From: Pseudomonadota bacterium
GTDB lineage: Bacteria > Pseudomonadota > Gammaproteobacteria > Steroidobacterales > Steroidobacteraceae
Length of the DNA: 52,049 nt
Direction of reading: 5' to 3'
Assembly: GCA_021851405.1 (NCBI GenBank)
Contig: JAJZDW010000026.1
Location: 1 to 52,049 of the forward strand
Program-made: the position numbers and the translations under genes
Notes under the pieces: model-generated
What the model was told of the DNA's origin: nothing
What the model saw: the letters and a program-made list of their open reading frames with translations, nothing else
Databases searched by the model: none
In this document: positions 8,162 through 17,185 of the stretch, piece after piece
Layout: each line of letters starts with the position of its first letter
How positions within the stretch are numbered: the first letter of the stretch is position 1

Positions 8162-10329
8162 GTCTGTACTCGCTGCTCGCGACGGTGCCGCCGGGGTTGG
8201 CGGATCTGGCGGCCGCGGAGCTCACCGCGCTCGGCGCCGAGTCGGTGCGCGAGCGCACCGCGGCCGTGGCCTTCAGCGGTTCGCTCACGACCGCCTACCG
8301 GGCGTGCCTGGAGTCGCGCGTCGCCAACCGCATCCTGCTCGAGATCGCGCGTTTCGACGCGCCGAGCACCGAGGCGCTCTACCTCGCCGCGCGCGCCGTG
8401 CCGTGGCAGGAGCATCTGCCGGACGGCGCGAGCCTGGCGTGTGAGTTCACGGGCCGTCACCCGACCATCGACAACAGCCACTTCGGGACGCTGAAGCTCA
8501 AGGACGCCATCGTCGATGCGATGCGTACGCTGCGCGGGACGCGCCCGGACATCGTGCGCGATCGGCCTTCGCTGCGCGTGCATGCGCATGCGCACGGCAC
8601 TGCGGTCACGCTGTACATCGATCTGGCCGGGGAGAGCCTGCACCGCCGGGGCTATCGGGGCGAGGGGCTCGCCGCGCCCCTGAAGGAAAACGTGGCGGCC
8701 GGCATTCTGCTGCGCAGTCAGTGGCCGCACCTCGCCGCCGAGGGGGCGCAGTTCCTCGATCCGCTGTGCGGCTCGGGCACGCTGGTGATCGAGGCCGCAC
8801 TCATCGCTGCCGGTCGGGCGCCGGGACTGACGCGCGAGTACTTCGGGTTCCTCGGCTGGCGGGGGCACGACGCGGCGCTGTGGCGAGGACTGCACGCCGA
8901 GGCGCTGCAGCGCGCTCGGGCGGCCCCGCCCGGCGCGGTGCCGCTGCGCGGTCGGGACCGGGATGCGGCGGCCGTGCGCGCCGCGGTGGCCAACGCCGAG
9001 CGGGCGGGCGTCGGGGAGTGGGTGCGTTTCGAAGTAGGCGCGCTCGAGAGCGCTCGGCCGAGCGGTCCGGGCGGTGGTCTGCTCTGCACGAACCCGCCGT
9101 ACGGGGCGCGTCTGGAGGATCTCGAGGTCGCACGCCTCACGCACCGGCAGCTCGGCGCGACGCTGCGCGAGCACTTTCAGGGCTGGCACGCCGTGGTGCT
9201 CACCGGAGCGCCGCAGCTCGGGATGGAGCTCGGGATCCGCGCCGCGCGCACGCATGCTCTTTGGAACGGCGGAATCGAATGCCGTCTGCTGCGCATGCGC
9301 ATCGAGCCGGACAGTCTGCGTGAGCCGGGCACTCTGGCGCGCCCGGATAACCGGCTCGCCGAGGCGCCGGGGGCGCGCATGTTCGCCAATCGGCTGCTGA
9401 AGAACCTCAAGCGCCTGCGCGGCTGGGCCGAGCGCGAGTCCGTGTCCTGTTATCGCCTGTATGACGCGGACATGCCGGAGTACGCCTTCGCCATCGATCG
9501 GTATGCGAGCGCGGAGGGCGACGAGGCGTGGCTGTACGTCCAGGAATATGCCGCGCCGCGCACCATCGAGGCCGAATCGGTGCGCCGGCGCCGCTCCGAA
9601 GTGCTCGCGGCGCTGCCGGGGGCCACGGGCGTGCCGCGCGAACGGATCAAACTGCGCACCCGCCGGCGCATTCAGCGCGGCGAGCAGTATGCCAAGGTCG
9701 GCGGTGCGGGCGAGTTCCAGGTGGTGCGCGAAGGGGGGCTGAAGTTCCGCGTGAACTTCACCGACTACCTCGACACCGGCCTGTTTCTCGATCACCGCCT
9801 GACCCGCGAGCGTCTGCGGCGCGCCGCGCGGGACGCGCGCTTCCTGAATCTCTTTGCGTACACCGGTACGGCCACGGTGTACGCCGCGGCCGGCGGTGCG
9901 CGGGCGAGCACATCGGTGGATCTCTCGAACACGTATCTCGACTGGGCGCAGCGCAACCTCGCGCTGAACGGCTTCGCCGACGGCCGGCACGAACTGGTGC
10001 AGGCCGACTGCTTCAAGTGGCTCGAGGCAGCCCCGCACGCCGCGGCGCGCTACGAGCTGATTTTTCTCGACCCGCCGACGTTCTCGAACTCAAAGCGCAT
10101 GCAGGGCGTCCTCGAAGTTCAGCGCGATCATGGCGCGCTCATCGAGCAGTGCATGGCGCTGCTCGCCCCGGGCGGCCTGCTGGTGTTCTCGACCAACGCG
10201 CAGCGCTTTCACCTCGACCCGCAGCTCGAGCACCGCTACGCGCTGGTGGATGTCTCCGCCGCGACGGTACCGCCGGATTTCGCGCGCAATCCGCACATTC
10301 ACCGCTGCTTCGAGCTGCGCGCGCGCTGA
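8158..10329 (+). CDS. rlmL: bifunctional 23S rRNA methyltransferase RlmKL
   Basis: 723 residues, matching the fused gammaproteobacterial enzyme that makes m2G2445 (RlmL half) and m7G2069 (RlmK half) in 23S rRNA. The order is an N-terminal ferredoxin-like and THUMP region (to about residue 155), the RlmL Rossmann domain with DPLCGSGTLVIEAA and the catalytic TNPPYG, then the RlmK domain. The RlmK part has an FRVNFTDYLDTGLFLDHR region, FAYTGT and a DPPTFSNSKRM motif. Both active sites look intact. It starts inside the ClC stop (ATGA) and its 3' end overlaps the convergent ribbon-helix-helix gene by 31 bases. Confidence 0.95.
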   Translation: MSLYSLLATVPPGLADLAAAELTALGAESVRERTAAVAFSGSLTTAYRACLESRVANRILLEIARFDAPSTEALYLAARAVPWQEHLPDGASLACEFTGRHPTIDNSHFGTLKLKDAIVDAMRTLRGTRPDIVRDRPSLRVHAHAHGTAVTLYIDLAGESLHRRGYRGEGLAAPLKENVAAGILLRSQWPHLAAEGAQFLDPLCGSGTLVIEAALIAAGRAPGLTREYFGFLGWRGHDAALWRGLHAEALQRARAAPPGAVPLRGRDRDAAAVRAAVANAERAGVGEWVRFEVGALESARPSGPGGGLLCTNPPYGARLEDLEVARLTHRQLGATLREHFQGWHAVVLTGAPQLGMELGIRAARTHALWNGGIECRLLRMRIEPDSLREPGTLARPDNRLAEAPGARMFANRLLKNLKRLRGWAERESVSCYRLYDADMPEYAFAIDRYASAEGDEAWLYVQEYAAPRTIEAESVRRRRSEVLAALPGATGVPRERIKLRTRRRIQRGEQYAKVGGAGEFQVVREGGLKFRVNFTDYLDTGLFLDHRLTRERLRRAARDARFLNLFAYTGTATVYAAAGGARASTSVDLSNTYLDWAQRNLALNGFADGRHELVQADCFKWLEAAPHAAARYELIFLDPPTFSNSKRMQGVLEVQRDHGALIEQCMALLAPGGLLVFSTNAQRFHLDPQLEHRYALVDVSAATVPPDFARNPHIHRCFELRAR

Positions 10330-10514
10330 GCCGGCTGCGGCTCCTCTTCCGGCCGCCACGGCCGGCCCTGCCTCTCCTCGATATACAGGCGAATCAGCCG
10401 GCGCACGACCTGCGACGGGGTGGCGTCTTCCTCGGCGCACACGCGCTCGAAAACCGTCTTTTTGCGCGGATCGATCAGGATGGTCAGGCGGGCGGTACGC
10501 GTCTCCAGGGGCAC
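10299..10514 (-). CDS. small ribbon-helix-helix (CopG-like) regulator
   Basis: About 71 residues. The pattern RLTILIDPRKKTVFERV then TPSQVVRRLIRLYIEER fits one beta strand and two helices of a ribbon-helix-helix DNA-binding fold, followed by a charged proline-rich tail. The frame is open from a GTG at 10565. I chose the GTG at 10514 because AGAGG lies about nine bases upstream on the minus strand and it leaves a normal RHH N terminus. It is divergent from hyfB with only 45 bp between, so it is a good candidate for the regulator of the hyf-like operon and of itself. Its 3' end runs 31 bases into rlmKL. No toxin gene is adjacent, so I prefer regulator to antitoxin. Confidence 0.6.
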   Translation of the reverse strand: MPLETRTARLTILIDPRKKTVFERVCAEEDATPSQVVRRLIRLYIEERQGRPWRPEEEPQPAQRARSSKQR

Positions 10515-10527
10515 GAGGCGGATCCTC

Positions 10528-10556
10528 TTCACATTTGAGCGACATCCAATGATAAT
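10528..10556 (+). promoter_or_regulatory. sigma-70-like promoter for the hyf operon
   Basis: TTCACA at 10528-10533 and GATAAT at 10551-10556, separated by exactly 17 bases, each match five of six consensus positions. A start site about seven bases on (near 10563) falls at or just after the hyfB ATG at 10560. Translation may therefore be leaderless or begin at a later codon (GTG 10572, GTG 10581 or TTG 10593). On the minus strand ATAATA at 10552-10557 reads TATTAT, a possible -10 for the divergent regulator gene. Confidence 0.5.
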
Positions 10557-10558
10557 AC

Positions 10559-10578
10559 GATGCACATCCTAGTGCATC
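10559..10578. promoter_or_regulatory. inverted repeat overlapping hyfB start (candidate operator)
   Basis: GATGCAC (10559-10565) and GTGCATC (10572-10578) are perfect inverted copies with six bases between. The repeat lies at the predicted transcription start of the hyf operon and within the 45-bp spacer next to the ribbon-helix-helix gene. It is a plausible binding site for that protein. Alternatively it forms an RNA hairpin at the start codon. Confidence 0.4.
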
Positions 10579-12593
10579 CCGTGATCACCCCATTGCCTAA
10601 GCTGCTGGTCGGCTGTGTCGCGCTCCTGCTCGGCTGGGGGGCGGTGGGCGTGGCGGGCCTGCTGCGCCCGCGCAGCGTGCGGCTCGCCGGCAGAGTCCTG
10701 TTCCCGCTCGGGGCCCTGATCGGCTTCGCGCTCGCGGCGCTCGCCGTGACCAGCCTGCTCGGCGGGGGCATCGAGCGGATGGTCCTGCCGATCGGTCTGC
10801 CCGGCCTGCCGGCGCATCTGCGGCTCGATCCGCTCTCGAGCGTGTTCCTGGCGCTGCTCGGCGCCACTGCGGGCGGCATCTCGCTGTTCGCCGGTGGGTA
10901 TTTCCGGGCCGGGCAGGGCACCGCGCCGGGCCTGCTCGGACTGCAGTACCACCTGTTCCTCGCCAGCATGGGCTGGGTGCTGATCGCCGCGGATGCCTAC
11001 AGCTTCCTGCTCGCCTGGGAGGCGATGGCCCTGACGTCGTATTTCCTGGTGGTGACCGAACACCGCCGCGCCGAGATCCGCCGCGCGGGATTGATCTACC
11101 TGCTGATGGCCCACGTCGGTGCGCTCGCGATCCTGCTGGCCTTCGGTGTGATGCACGGTTCCGGCCCGTTCACCTTCCACGCCATGCGCGCCGCGCACCT
11201 GTCGGCCGGCTGGGCCGCGGCGGCCTTCCTGCTGGCGCTCGCCGGTTTCGGGGCCAAGGCCGGTCTGGTGCCGCTGCACGTGTGGCTGCCCGAGGCCCAT
11301 CCGGCGGCACCCTCGCCGGTCTCGGCACTGATGAGCGGGGTGATGCTCAAGACCGCCGTGTACGGGATGCTGCGGGTGGCGCTCGATCTGCTCGGCCCGC
11401 CCGTCTGGTGGTGGGGGCTGGTTCCGCTCGCCCTCGGGCTGTTCACGATTCTCTACGGCGCACTGTTCGCGGCGGTGCAGACCGACATGAAGCGACTGCT
11501 GGCCTACTCCTCGGTGGAGAACATCGGCGTCATCTTCACCGGCATCGGACTCACCATCGTGTTCGCCGGCTCGGGCATGCCGGCGGTGGCGGCGCTGGCG
11601 CTGCTCGCCACGCTGTATCACTGCCTGAACCACGCGATGATGAAGAGCCTGCTGTTTCTCGGCACCGGTGCCGTGCTGCACGCCACGGGCGAGCGCAACC
11701 TCGGGCGCCTCGGCGGTCTGATCCACCGCATGCCCTGGGTGGCCTGGCTGACACTCATCGGCACGCTCGCGATCGCCGGCCTGCCGCCGCTGAACGGGTT
11801 CGTCTCCGAGTGGCTGCTGCTGCAGTCGTTTCTGTTCGGCGATCAGGTGCCGCACACGTTCGTGAACCTGCTCATCCCGATGGGCATGGCGGTGGTGGTC
11901 CTCGGCGCTGCGCTCGCCGGCTACGTCATGGTCAAGTTCTACGGGGTCATCTTCCTCGGCCGGCCGCGCGAAGCGGCGCTCGAGCACGCCCACGACTGCG
12001 GCTGGCTCGAGCGGATCGGACTCGCCTGGCTCGCGCTCGGCTGTCTGGCGCTCGGTCTGCTGCCGGTGCAGGTGATCGGTGCGCTCGGCCGGGTGAGCGC
12101 GCAGTTGGTCGGGGCGGTGGTCCCGCAGGCCTCGGCGCACGGGTGGCTGCTCGCCCCCGTGCCCGGCCGACCGGTCTCGTATGGACCGGCGGTGTTGCTG
12201 ACGGCGACCGTGGCGGTGGTGCTGCTGACGGTGCTCGTGGTGCGGCTTTTTTTCCCGCAGCGCGTGCGGCGCGTGAGCGCCTGGGATTGCGGCTTCGGTG
12301 CCCTCACGCCGCGCATGCAGGATACGGCCGAAGGCTTCGGGCAACCGATCCGGCATCTGTTCCAGCCGTTCTTCGAGATGCAGCGCGAGCTGCCCGCGCC
12401 CGGGGACAGCGCGCCGCGGTACCGTATCGCCATCCGCGAGCGCATCTGGACGCTTGCGTATGAGCCCTTGTGCGCTGCGATCGACGGGTTGGCCAACATC
12501 GCCGCGCGCGTGCAGCAGGGACGGATCTCAGTGTATCTGCTGTACAGCTTCGTGACGCTGCTGGTGCTGCTCGCCGTGGCGTTGCTGTCATGA
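10560..12593 (+). CDS. hyfB: HyfB-like antiporter-type membrane subunit (NuoL/MrpA family)
   Basis: 677 residues, many hydrophobic segments. The proton-antiporter core shows the TM5-type glutamate in LLAWEAMALTSYFLV. The lysine-containing GFGAKAGLVPLHVWLPEAH and PSPVSALMSGVMLKT regions are the conserved channel residues of NuoL/M/N and HyfB. A second channel-like part and a C-terminal amphipathic stretch follow. It would be a proton- or sodium-pumping subunit of the membrane complex encoded by the six genes here. The stop overlaps the hyfC start as ATGA. The ATG at 10560 may lie at or before the transcript start, so the true start could be a little downstream. Confidence 0.85.
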   Translation: MHILVHPVITPLPKLLVGCVALLLGWGAVGVAGLLRPRSVRLAGRVLFPLGALIGFALAALAVTSLLGGGIERMVLPIGLPGLPAHLRLDPLSSVFLALLGATAGGISLFAGGYFRAGQGTAPGLLGLQYHLFLASMGWVLIAADAYSFLLAWEAMALTSYFLVVTEHRRAEIRRAGLIYLLMAHVGALAILLAFGVMHGSGPFTFHAMRAAHLSAGWAAAAFLLALAGFGAKAGLVPLHVWLPEAHPAAPSPVSALMSGVMLKTAVYGMLRVALDLLGPPVWWWGLVPLALGLFTILYGALFAAVQTDMKRLLAYSSVENIGVIFTGIGLTIVFAGSGMPAVAALALLATLYHCLNHAMMKSLLFLGTGAVLHATGERNLGRLGGLIHRMPWVAWLTLIGTLAIAGLPPLNGFVSEWLLLQSFLFGDQVPHTFVNLLIPMGMAVVVLGAALAGYVMVKFYGVIFLGRPREAALEHAHDCGWLERIGLAWLALGCLALGLLPVQVIGALGRVSAQLVGAVVPQASAHGWLLAPVPGRPVSYGPAVLLTATVAVVLLTVLVVRLFFPQRVRRVSAWDCGFGALTPRMQDTAEGFGQPIRHLFQPFFEMQRELPAPGDSAPRYRIAIRERIWTLAYEPLCAAIDGLANIAARVQQGRISVYLLYSFVTLLVLLAVALLS

Positions 12594-13540
12594 ATGCCGT
12601 CGCGTGGCTCACCCAGGGGCTCGAGGCGGTGGTGGCGCTCGCGGCGGCCCCGGCGCTGCTCGGTTGGGTGAATCAATGCCGCGCGTGGCTGCAGAACCGC
12701 CGCGCGCCGAGCCTCTGGCAGCCCTACGGCACTCTGCGCAAGCTGCTGCACAAGGAGGTGCTGATCGCCGAGAACGCCTCGCCGCTGTTTCGCCTTGCGC
12801 CCTACGTGACCTTCGGCGCCATGGTGCTCGCCGCGGGCATCATCCCCTCGATGGGCACGCGGCTGCCACTGGTGGCCTCGGCCGACGCCATCGCCCTGGT
12901 CGGATTGTTCGCCGCGGCGCGCATGTTCATGGCGCTGGCGGCGATGGATGTCGGGACCGCCTTCGGGACCCTCGGGGCGCGCCGCGAAATGATGGTCGGG
13001 TTCCTCGCCGAACCGGCCCTCCTGATGGTGATCCTGGTCGCCTCGCTCACCTCCTCGAGCACCGCGCTGCCGGCCATCACCGAGGCACTGGTCTCGGGAC
13101 ATCTCGGACTCTCCCCGTCGCTTGCGTTCAGTGCGGTGGCCTTCATCCTGGTGCTGCTCGCGGAGAATGCGCGCATCCCGGTGGACAATCCGGCCACGCA
13201 TCTCGAGCTCACCATGATTCACGAGGCGACGCTGCTGGAGTACTCCGGCCGTCACCTCGCGTTGATGGAATGGGCCGCGCAGCTGAAGCTGTTCAACTAC
13301 GTGTGCATCGGCTTCGCGCTGTTTCTGCCCTGGGGCGTGGCGGTCGGGCGCATCGGTCCGGTCGGGTTGCTCGTGGCCGCACCGGCACTGGCCCTGAAAC
13401 TCACCGCCGCCGGCGCCGGTCTGGCCCTGATCGAGACGCTCTCGGCGAAGATGCGCGTGATGCGCATCCCGGAGTTCCTCGCCACCGCCTTCCTGTTCGC
13501 GGTGCTCGGACTGCTGGTGCACGTGTTGCTCGGAGCGTGA
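12590..13540 (+). CDS. hyfC: HyfC-like membrane anchor subunit (NuoH/HycD family)
   Basis: 316 residues, a multi-spanning protein of the NuoH/HycD family. The signature loop ENARIPVDNPATHLELTMIH, which faces the hydrogenase-like module in complex I relatives, is well conserved. So is the N-terminal motif with RAWLQNRRAPSLWQPY and LLHKE. It joins the soluble HyfG-HyfI module to the ion-pumping arm. Its ATG overlaps the hyfB stop, and hyfE begins five bases after its stop, so the operon is tightly coupled. Confidence 0.88.
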   Translation: MNAVAWLTQGLEAVVALAAAPALLGWVNQCRAWLQNRRAPSLWQPYGTLRKLLHKEVLIAENASPLFRLAPYVTFGAMVLAAGIIPSMGTRLPLVASADAIALVGLFAAARMFMALAAMDVGTAFGTLGARREMMVGFLAEPALLMVILVASLTSSSTALPAITEALVSGHLGLSPSLAFSAVAFILVLLAENARIPVDNPATHLELTMIHEATLLEYSGRHLALMEWAAQLKLFNYVCIGFALFLPWGVAVGRIGPVGLLVAAPALALKLTAAGAGLALIETLSAKMRVMRIPEFLATAFLFAVLGLLVHVLLGA

Positions 13541-13545
13541 CTGAG

Positions 13546-14214
13546 ATGACCCATCTGCCCCTGGATCAACAGCTGCTCGATACCTGTGCGGCGCTGCTGC
13601 TGCTGCTGTCCTTTGCAATGCTCTCGCAGCGGCGCATCGTGACGCTCGTCAATCTCTATGCGCTGCAGGGCGCGGTGCTCGCCGCCGCGACGCTGCTGCT
13701 CGCCTGGCGCACCGGCGAGGACCACCTGTATCTGTCCGCCGCGCTCACCTTGGCGTTGAAGGTGGCGCTCCTGCCCTGGCTTCTGCACCGGCTGATCCGC
13801 CGGCTCGACGTCTACTGGGACACCGAGCCGCTGCTGAACGTCACCGGGACCATGCTGGCGGGCCTGGTGATCGTGGTGTTCGCGTTCGCGCTGGCACAGC
13901 CGATTACGCGCCTGGCGAGCACCGCCACGCGCAGCGCGGTCGGCATCGCCGTCAGCGTCGTGCTGCTGGCATTCCTGATGATGATCACCCGACGCAAGGC
14001 CATGTCACAGGTGATTGGGTTTCTCTCGATGGAAAACGGCGTGTTCTTCGGCGCCATGAGCGCCAGCTACGGCATGCCGATGGTGGTCGAGCTCGGCGTC
14101 GCGCTCGATGTGCTGGTGGCGGTGCTGGTGCTCGGGGTGTTCTTCTTCCAGATTCGCGAGCGCTTCGAGAGTCTCGACCTGCATCATCTCGAATCGCTCA
14201 AGGAGCACGACTGA
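13546..14214 (+). CDS. hyfE: HyfE-like membrane subunit
   Basis: 222 residues, mostly hydrophobic, matching hydrogenase-4 component E. The N-terminal half carries MLSQRRIVTLVNLYALQG and the middle has TRRKAMSQVIGFLSMENG. The latter is a conserved family segment that resembles the NuoK subunit, with its membrane glutamate in MENG. A charged C-terminal tail ends the protein. It starts five bases after hyfC and ends one base before the hyfF ATG. It is an integral part of the ion-translocating arm; there is no separate hyfD gene. Confidence 0.85.
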   Translation: MTHLPLDQQLLDTCAALLLLLSFAMLSQRRIVTLVNLYALQGAVLAAATLLLAWRTGEDHLYLSAALTLALKVALLPWLLHRLIRRLDVYWDTEPLLNVTGTMLAGLVIVVFAFALAQPITRLASTATRSAVGIAVSVVLLAFLMMITRRKAMSQVIGFLSMENGVFFGAMSASYGMPMVVELGVALDVLVAVLVLGVFFFQIRERFESLDLHHLESLKEHD

Positions 14215-14215
14215 C

Positions 14216-15673
14216 ATGGCACTGCTGCTGCTGTTGCTGCTGCCGGTGGCGGGCGCCGCCGTGCTCGGGGTGATTGGGGCGCACCGGCGGGCGCCGGAGG
14301 TCAATGCGCTGATCAGCGTCGGTACGTTCCTCGCCGCCTGCGCCCTCACCGCACGGGTGATCCACCACGGCACCGTGCTGCTCGGCGATGAGCAGTTCTT
14401 CATCGATCCGTTCAACGTCTTTCTGGTCGCGTTGACGGCGTTCGTCGGCATGACCACGGCGCTCTTTTCGCGTCCGTACATGCGCGTCGAGCTCGACCAC
14501 GGCCGGCTCAGTGCCGGGCGGCTGCGGCTCTACCACAGCATGTATCAGCTGTTCATGTTCACCATGCTGCTGGCGCTGACGACCAACAACATGGGGCTGA
14601 TGTGGGTGGCGATGGAGGGGGCGACGCTCTCGACGGTCCTGTTGGTCACGCTGTATCGCACGCCGGGGAGTCTCGAGGCGGGCTGGAAGTACTTCATTCT
14701 GTGCGGGGTCGGCATCGCCCAGGCGCTGTTCGGTACGATTCTGCTGTACGTCGCGGCCGGCAAGGTCCTCGGCGCTCAGGGCATGACCGCGCTGCTGTGG
14801 ACGCATCTGGATGCCGTCAAATCGCAGCTCGAGCCGACCGTGCTCGCCCTTGCGTTCGTGTTCCTGTTGATCGGCTACGGGACGAAAGTGGGTCTTGTGC
14901 CGTTGCACAGCTGGCTGCCGGATGCACATGCCGAGGGTCCGACGCCCATCTCCGCGGTGCTCTCCGGTTTGCTGCTCAACGTGGCGCTCTACGCCGTGGT
15001 GCGCAGCAAGGTGCTGGTGCAGGGTGCGCTGCACTCGCAGCTGCCATCGCAGATGCTCATGGGTTTCGGGCTGCTCTCGGTGGTGCTGGCCTCGCTCCTG
15101 CTGTGGCGCCAGCGTGATATCAAGCGGCTGTTCGCCTACTCCTCGATCGAGCACATGGGCATCGCGACGTTTGCCTTCGGCATGGGCGGTGCGATTGCAA
15201 CCTTCGCGGCGCTGCTGCACATGACGGTGCATTCGCTGACCAAGTCTTCGATCTTCTTCACCGCCGGTCACGCCGCGCAGAAAGCCGGCAGTCAGGCGAT
15301 TGAGCAGATCCGCGGCCTGATCACGCTCTCCCCTACGGTCGGTTGGGGACTGATGCTCGGCTCGCTCGCCATCCTCGGGGTGCCCCCGTTCGGGGTGTTC
15401 ACCAGCGAGTTTCTGATTCTGACGACGGCGATGCGCGAGCAGCCCTGGGCAACGCCGATTCTGCTGGCGGCGCTCGCCGTCGCGTTCGCCGCCATTCTCT
15501 CCAAGGTGCAGCCCATGGTGTTCGGTGAGACCACGGTGCGCCGCCTAGCGCATCCCCCGGCGCTGCTGCCGGTCTTTGCGCACCTCGCGATCGTGCTGCT
15601 GCTCGGGGTGTACATCCCGCCGTACCTCGCCGAGTGGTACCGCGCGGCGGCGCACCTGATCGGGGGGCCGTAG
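14216..15673 (+). CDS. hyfF: HyfF-like antiporter-type membrane subunit
   Basis: 485 residues, a second NuoN/NuoM-like pump subunit. Conserved channel features are WVAMEGATLSTVLLV with its glutamate, GYGTKVGLVPLHSWLPDAH, and PTPISAVLSGLLLN. Downstream histidine and lysine segments follow (FAYSSIEHMGIATFAFG, HSLTKSSIFFTAGH). The ATG follows the hyfE stop by one base. With HyfB this gives the complex two antiporter-like subunits, so coupling of electron transfer to ion movement is likely. Confidence 0.88.
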   Translation: MALLLLLLLPVAGAAVLGVIGAHRRAPEVNALISVGTFLAACALTARVIHHGTVLLGDEQFFIDPFNVFLVALTAFVGMTTALFSRPYMRVELDHGRLSAGRLRLYHSMYQLFMFTMLLALTTNNMGLMWVAMEGATLSTVLLVTLYRTPGSLEAGWKYFILCGVGIAQALFGTILLYVAAGKVLGAQGMTALLWTHLDAVKSQLEPTVLALAFVFLLIGYGTKVGLVPLHSWLPDAHAEGPTPISAVLSGLLLNVALYAVVRSKVLVQGALHSQLPSQMLMGFGLLSVVLASLLLWRQRDIKRLFAYSSIEHMGIATFAFGMGGAIATFAALLHMTVHSLTKSSIFFTAGHAAQKAGSQAIEQIRGLITLSPTVGWGLMLGSLAILGVPPFGVFTSEFLILTTAMREQPWATPILLAALAVAFAAILSKVQPMVFGETTVRRLAHPPALLPVFAHLAIVLLLGVYIPPYLAEWYRAAAHLIGGP

Positions 15674-15710
15674 GGATGCTCGGCAGGCACCGGCGCGCCG
15701 GAGTCGTTCG

Positions 15711-17183
15711 ATGCCCATGATGCGCTGGTGGCAGCGAGCGCGGCCCGTCGCGGGCGCCCCCGGGGTGCGCCGCGTGAGCGTGGGGCGAGAGGAGTGGATG
15801 CAGGTGGCCCGCGATGTCGCGGCGACGGGCGGCGTTCTGCATGCGCTGTGGGTGAGCGGGACGCCCGCCGAGGGGGCACAGGTGTACGGGGTGTACCTGA
15901 GCGATCCGGGCGCACTCCTCGTCGAACTGGCCCTGTCGGCCGGGGATGCGCGCCCGTACCCGGGGCTGCAGGAGCTCTTTCCGGCGGCCTCCCGGCTGCA
16001 GCGAGCCGCATTCGATCTCACCGGGGTCCGCTCGAGTGATCCGGATCGCAGAGCCTGGCTCGTGCACGCCGAGCCGTATCCGTTCACGCGGGTCGAGGGC
16101 GAGGGCGTTCACGAGATCGCGGTCGGGCCGGTGCACGCCGGCACCATCGAGCCGGGGCACTTCCGCTTCTCGGTGGTCGGGGAGAAGGTGCTGCGGCTCG
16201 AGACGCATCTGGGGTACGTGCACCGGGGCCTCGAGCAGCGGTTCACGGAGCTGCCGATCCTCGCCGGCCACCGATTGGCCGCGCGCGTCTCGGGCGACTC
16301 GGCGGTGGCGTTCAGCTGGGCCTACTGCCAGGCGCTGGAGGGTCTCGCCGGCGGCACGATCCCGCCGCGGGCGGCCTGGCTGCGGGCCGTCTGTCTGGAG
16401 CTCGAGCGTCTGGCGAACCACCTCGGGGATCTCGGCGCACTGGGCAATGACGCCGGGTTTGCCTTCGGGCTCACGCAGTTCTCGCGTCTGAAGGAGGATG
16501 TGCTGCGAGCGACGGCCGCGGCATTCGGCCGGCGCTATCTGTTCGATGTGGTCGTCCCGGGCGGCCTCGCCGTCGATGTGTCGAGCGACTCGGCGCGGGC
16601 GTTGGCGGATGCGATTCGCAGTGCCTGCGCAGAGAGCGCCGAATTGCGCACCGTCTACGACGAGCATGAGGGTGTGCGTGCGCGCTTCACCGGCACCGGC
16701 CGCCTCGAGCCGCAGCTCGCCACGCAGCTCGGGGTGCTCGGACTCGTGGGGCGCGCCAGCGGCCAGGCGCGCGATGCGCGTGTCGATCTGCCGTGTCTGC
16801 CCTACACGAAGCTGCCGGTGAGCAGGATCGTGCTGCGCGAGGGGGATGTCGCGGCGCGCGTGGCGGTGCGCTTCGAGGAGGTACAGGAATGCGCCCGACT
16901 GTTGGCGCAACTGCTGGAGAAGTTGCCGGACGGGGAGTGCTCGGCAGTGCTCGAGGAGCCGGCCGACGGTGCCTTCGGCATCGGGCTGATCGAAGGGTGG
17001 CGCGGCCCGGTGCTGGTGGCGCTGCAGGCCGGGCCGGCCGGCACGGTGCGCTTCTGTCACCCACACGATCCCTCGTGGCAGAACTGGCCGGCGCTCGAAT
17101 ACGCCATTCTCGGCAACATCGTGCCGGATTTCCCCTTGATCAACAAATCGTTCAACCTCTCCTACAGCGGCGTCGACCTGTAG
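15711..17183 (+). CDS. hyfG: HyfG-like large subunit lacking all Ni-binding cysteines
   Basis: 490 residues. Residues 1-110 match the 30-kDa NuoC-like domain; the rest is the NuoD/hydrogenase large-subunit domain (HAGTIEPGHFRFSVVG, HLGYVHRGLEQR, LERLANHLGDLG). In true group 4 hydrogenases an RVCGIC-type motif and a DPCxSC motif bind the NiFe site. Here they read RVSGDSAVAF (192-201) and NLSYSGVDL (482-490). All four cysteines, and a nearby histidine, are replaced. There is no C-terminal extension for the maturation protease. It therefore cannot hold a NiFe centre and resembles Ehr-type complexes. GGAG at 15700-15703, seven bases before the ATG, supports the start. Confidence 0.85.
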   Translation: MPMMRWWQRARPVAGAPGVRRVSVGREEWMQVARDVAATGGVLHALWVSGTPAEGAQVYGVYLSDPGALLVELALSAGDARPYPGLQELFPAASRLQRAAFDLTGVRSSDPDRRAWLVHAEPYPFTRVEGEGVHEIAVGPVHAGTIEPGHFRFSVVGEKVLRLETHLGYVHRGLEQRFTELPILAGHRLAARVSGDSAVAFSWAYCQALEGLAGGTIPPRAAWLRAVCLELERLANHLGDLGALGNDAGFAFGLTQFSRLKEDVLRATAAAFGRRYLFDVVVPGGLAVDVSSDSARALADAIRSACAESAELRTVYDEHEGVRARFTGTGRLEPQLATQLGVLGLVGRASGQARDARVDLPCLPYTKLPVSRIVLREGDVAARVAVRFEEVQECARLLAQLLEKLPDGECSAVLEEPADGAFGIGLIEGWRGPVLVALQAGPAGTVRFCHPHDPSWQNWPALEYAILGNIVPDFPLINKSFNLSYSGVDL

Positions 17184-17185
17184 TC

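Noticed and set aside
10569-13618. Long minus-strand frames across hyfB and hyfC
   Set aside because: Antisense shadows of strongly conserved membrane proteins, rich in Gln/His/Arg with no recognisable domain.
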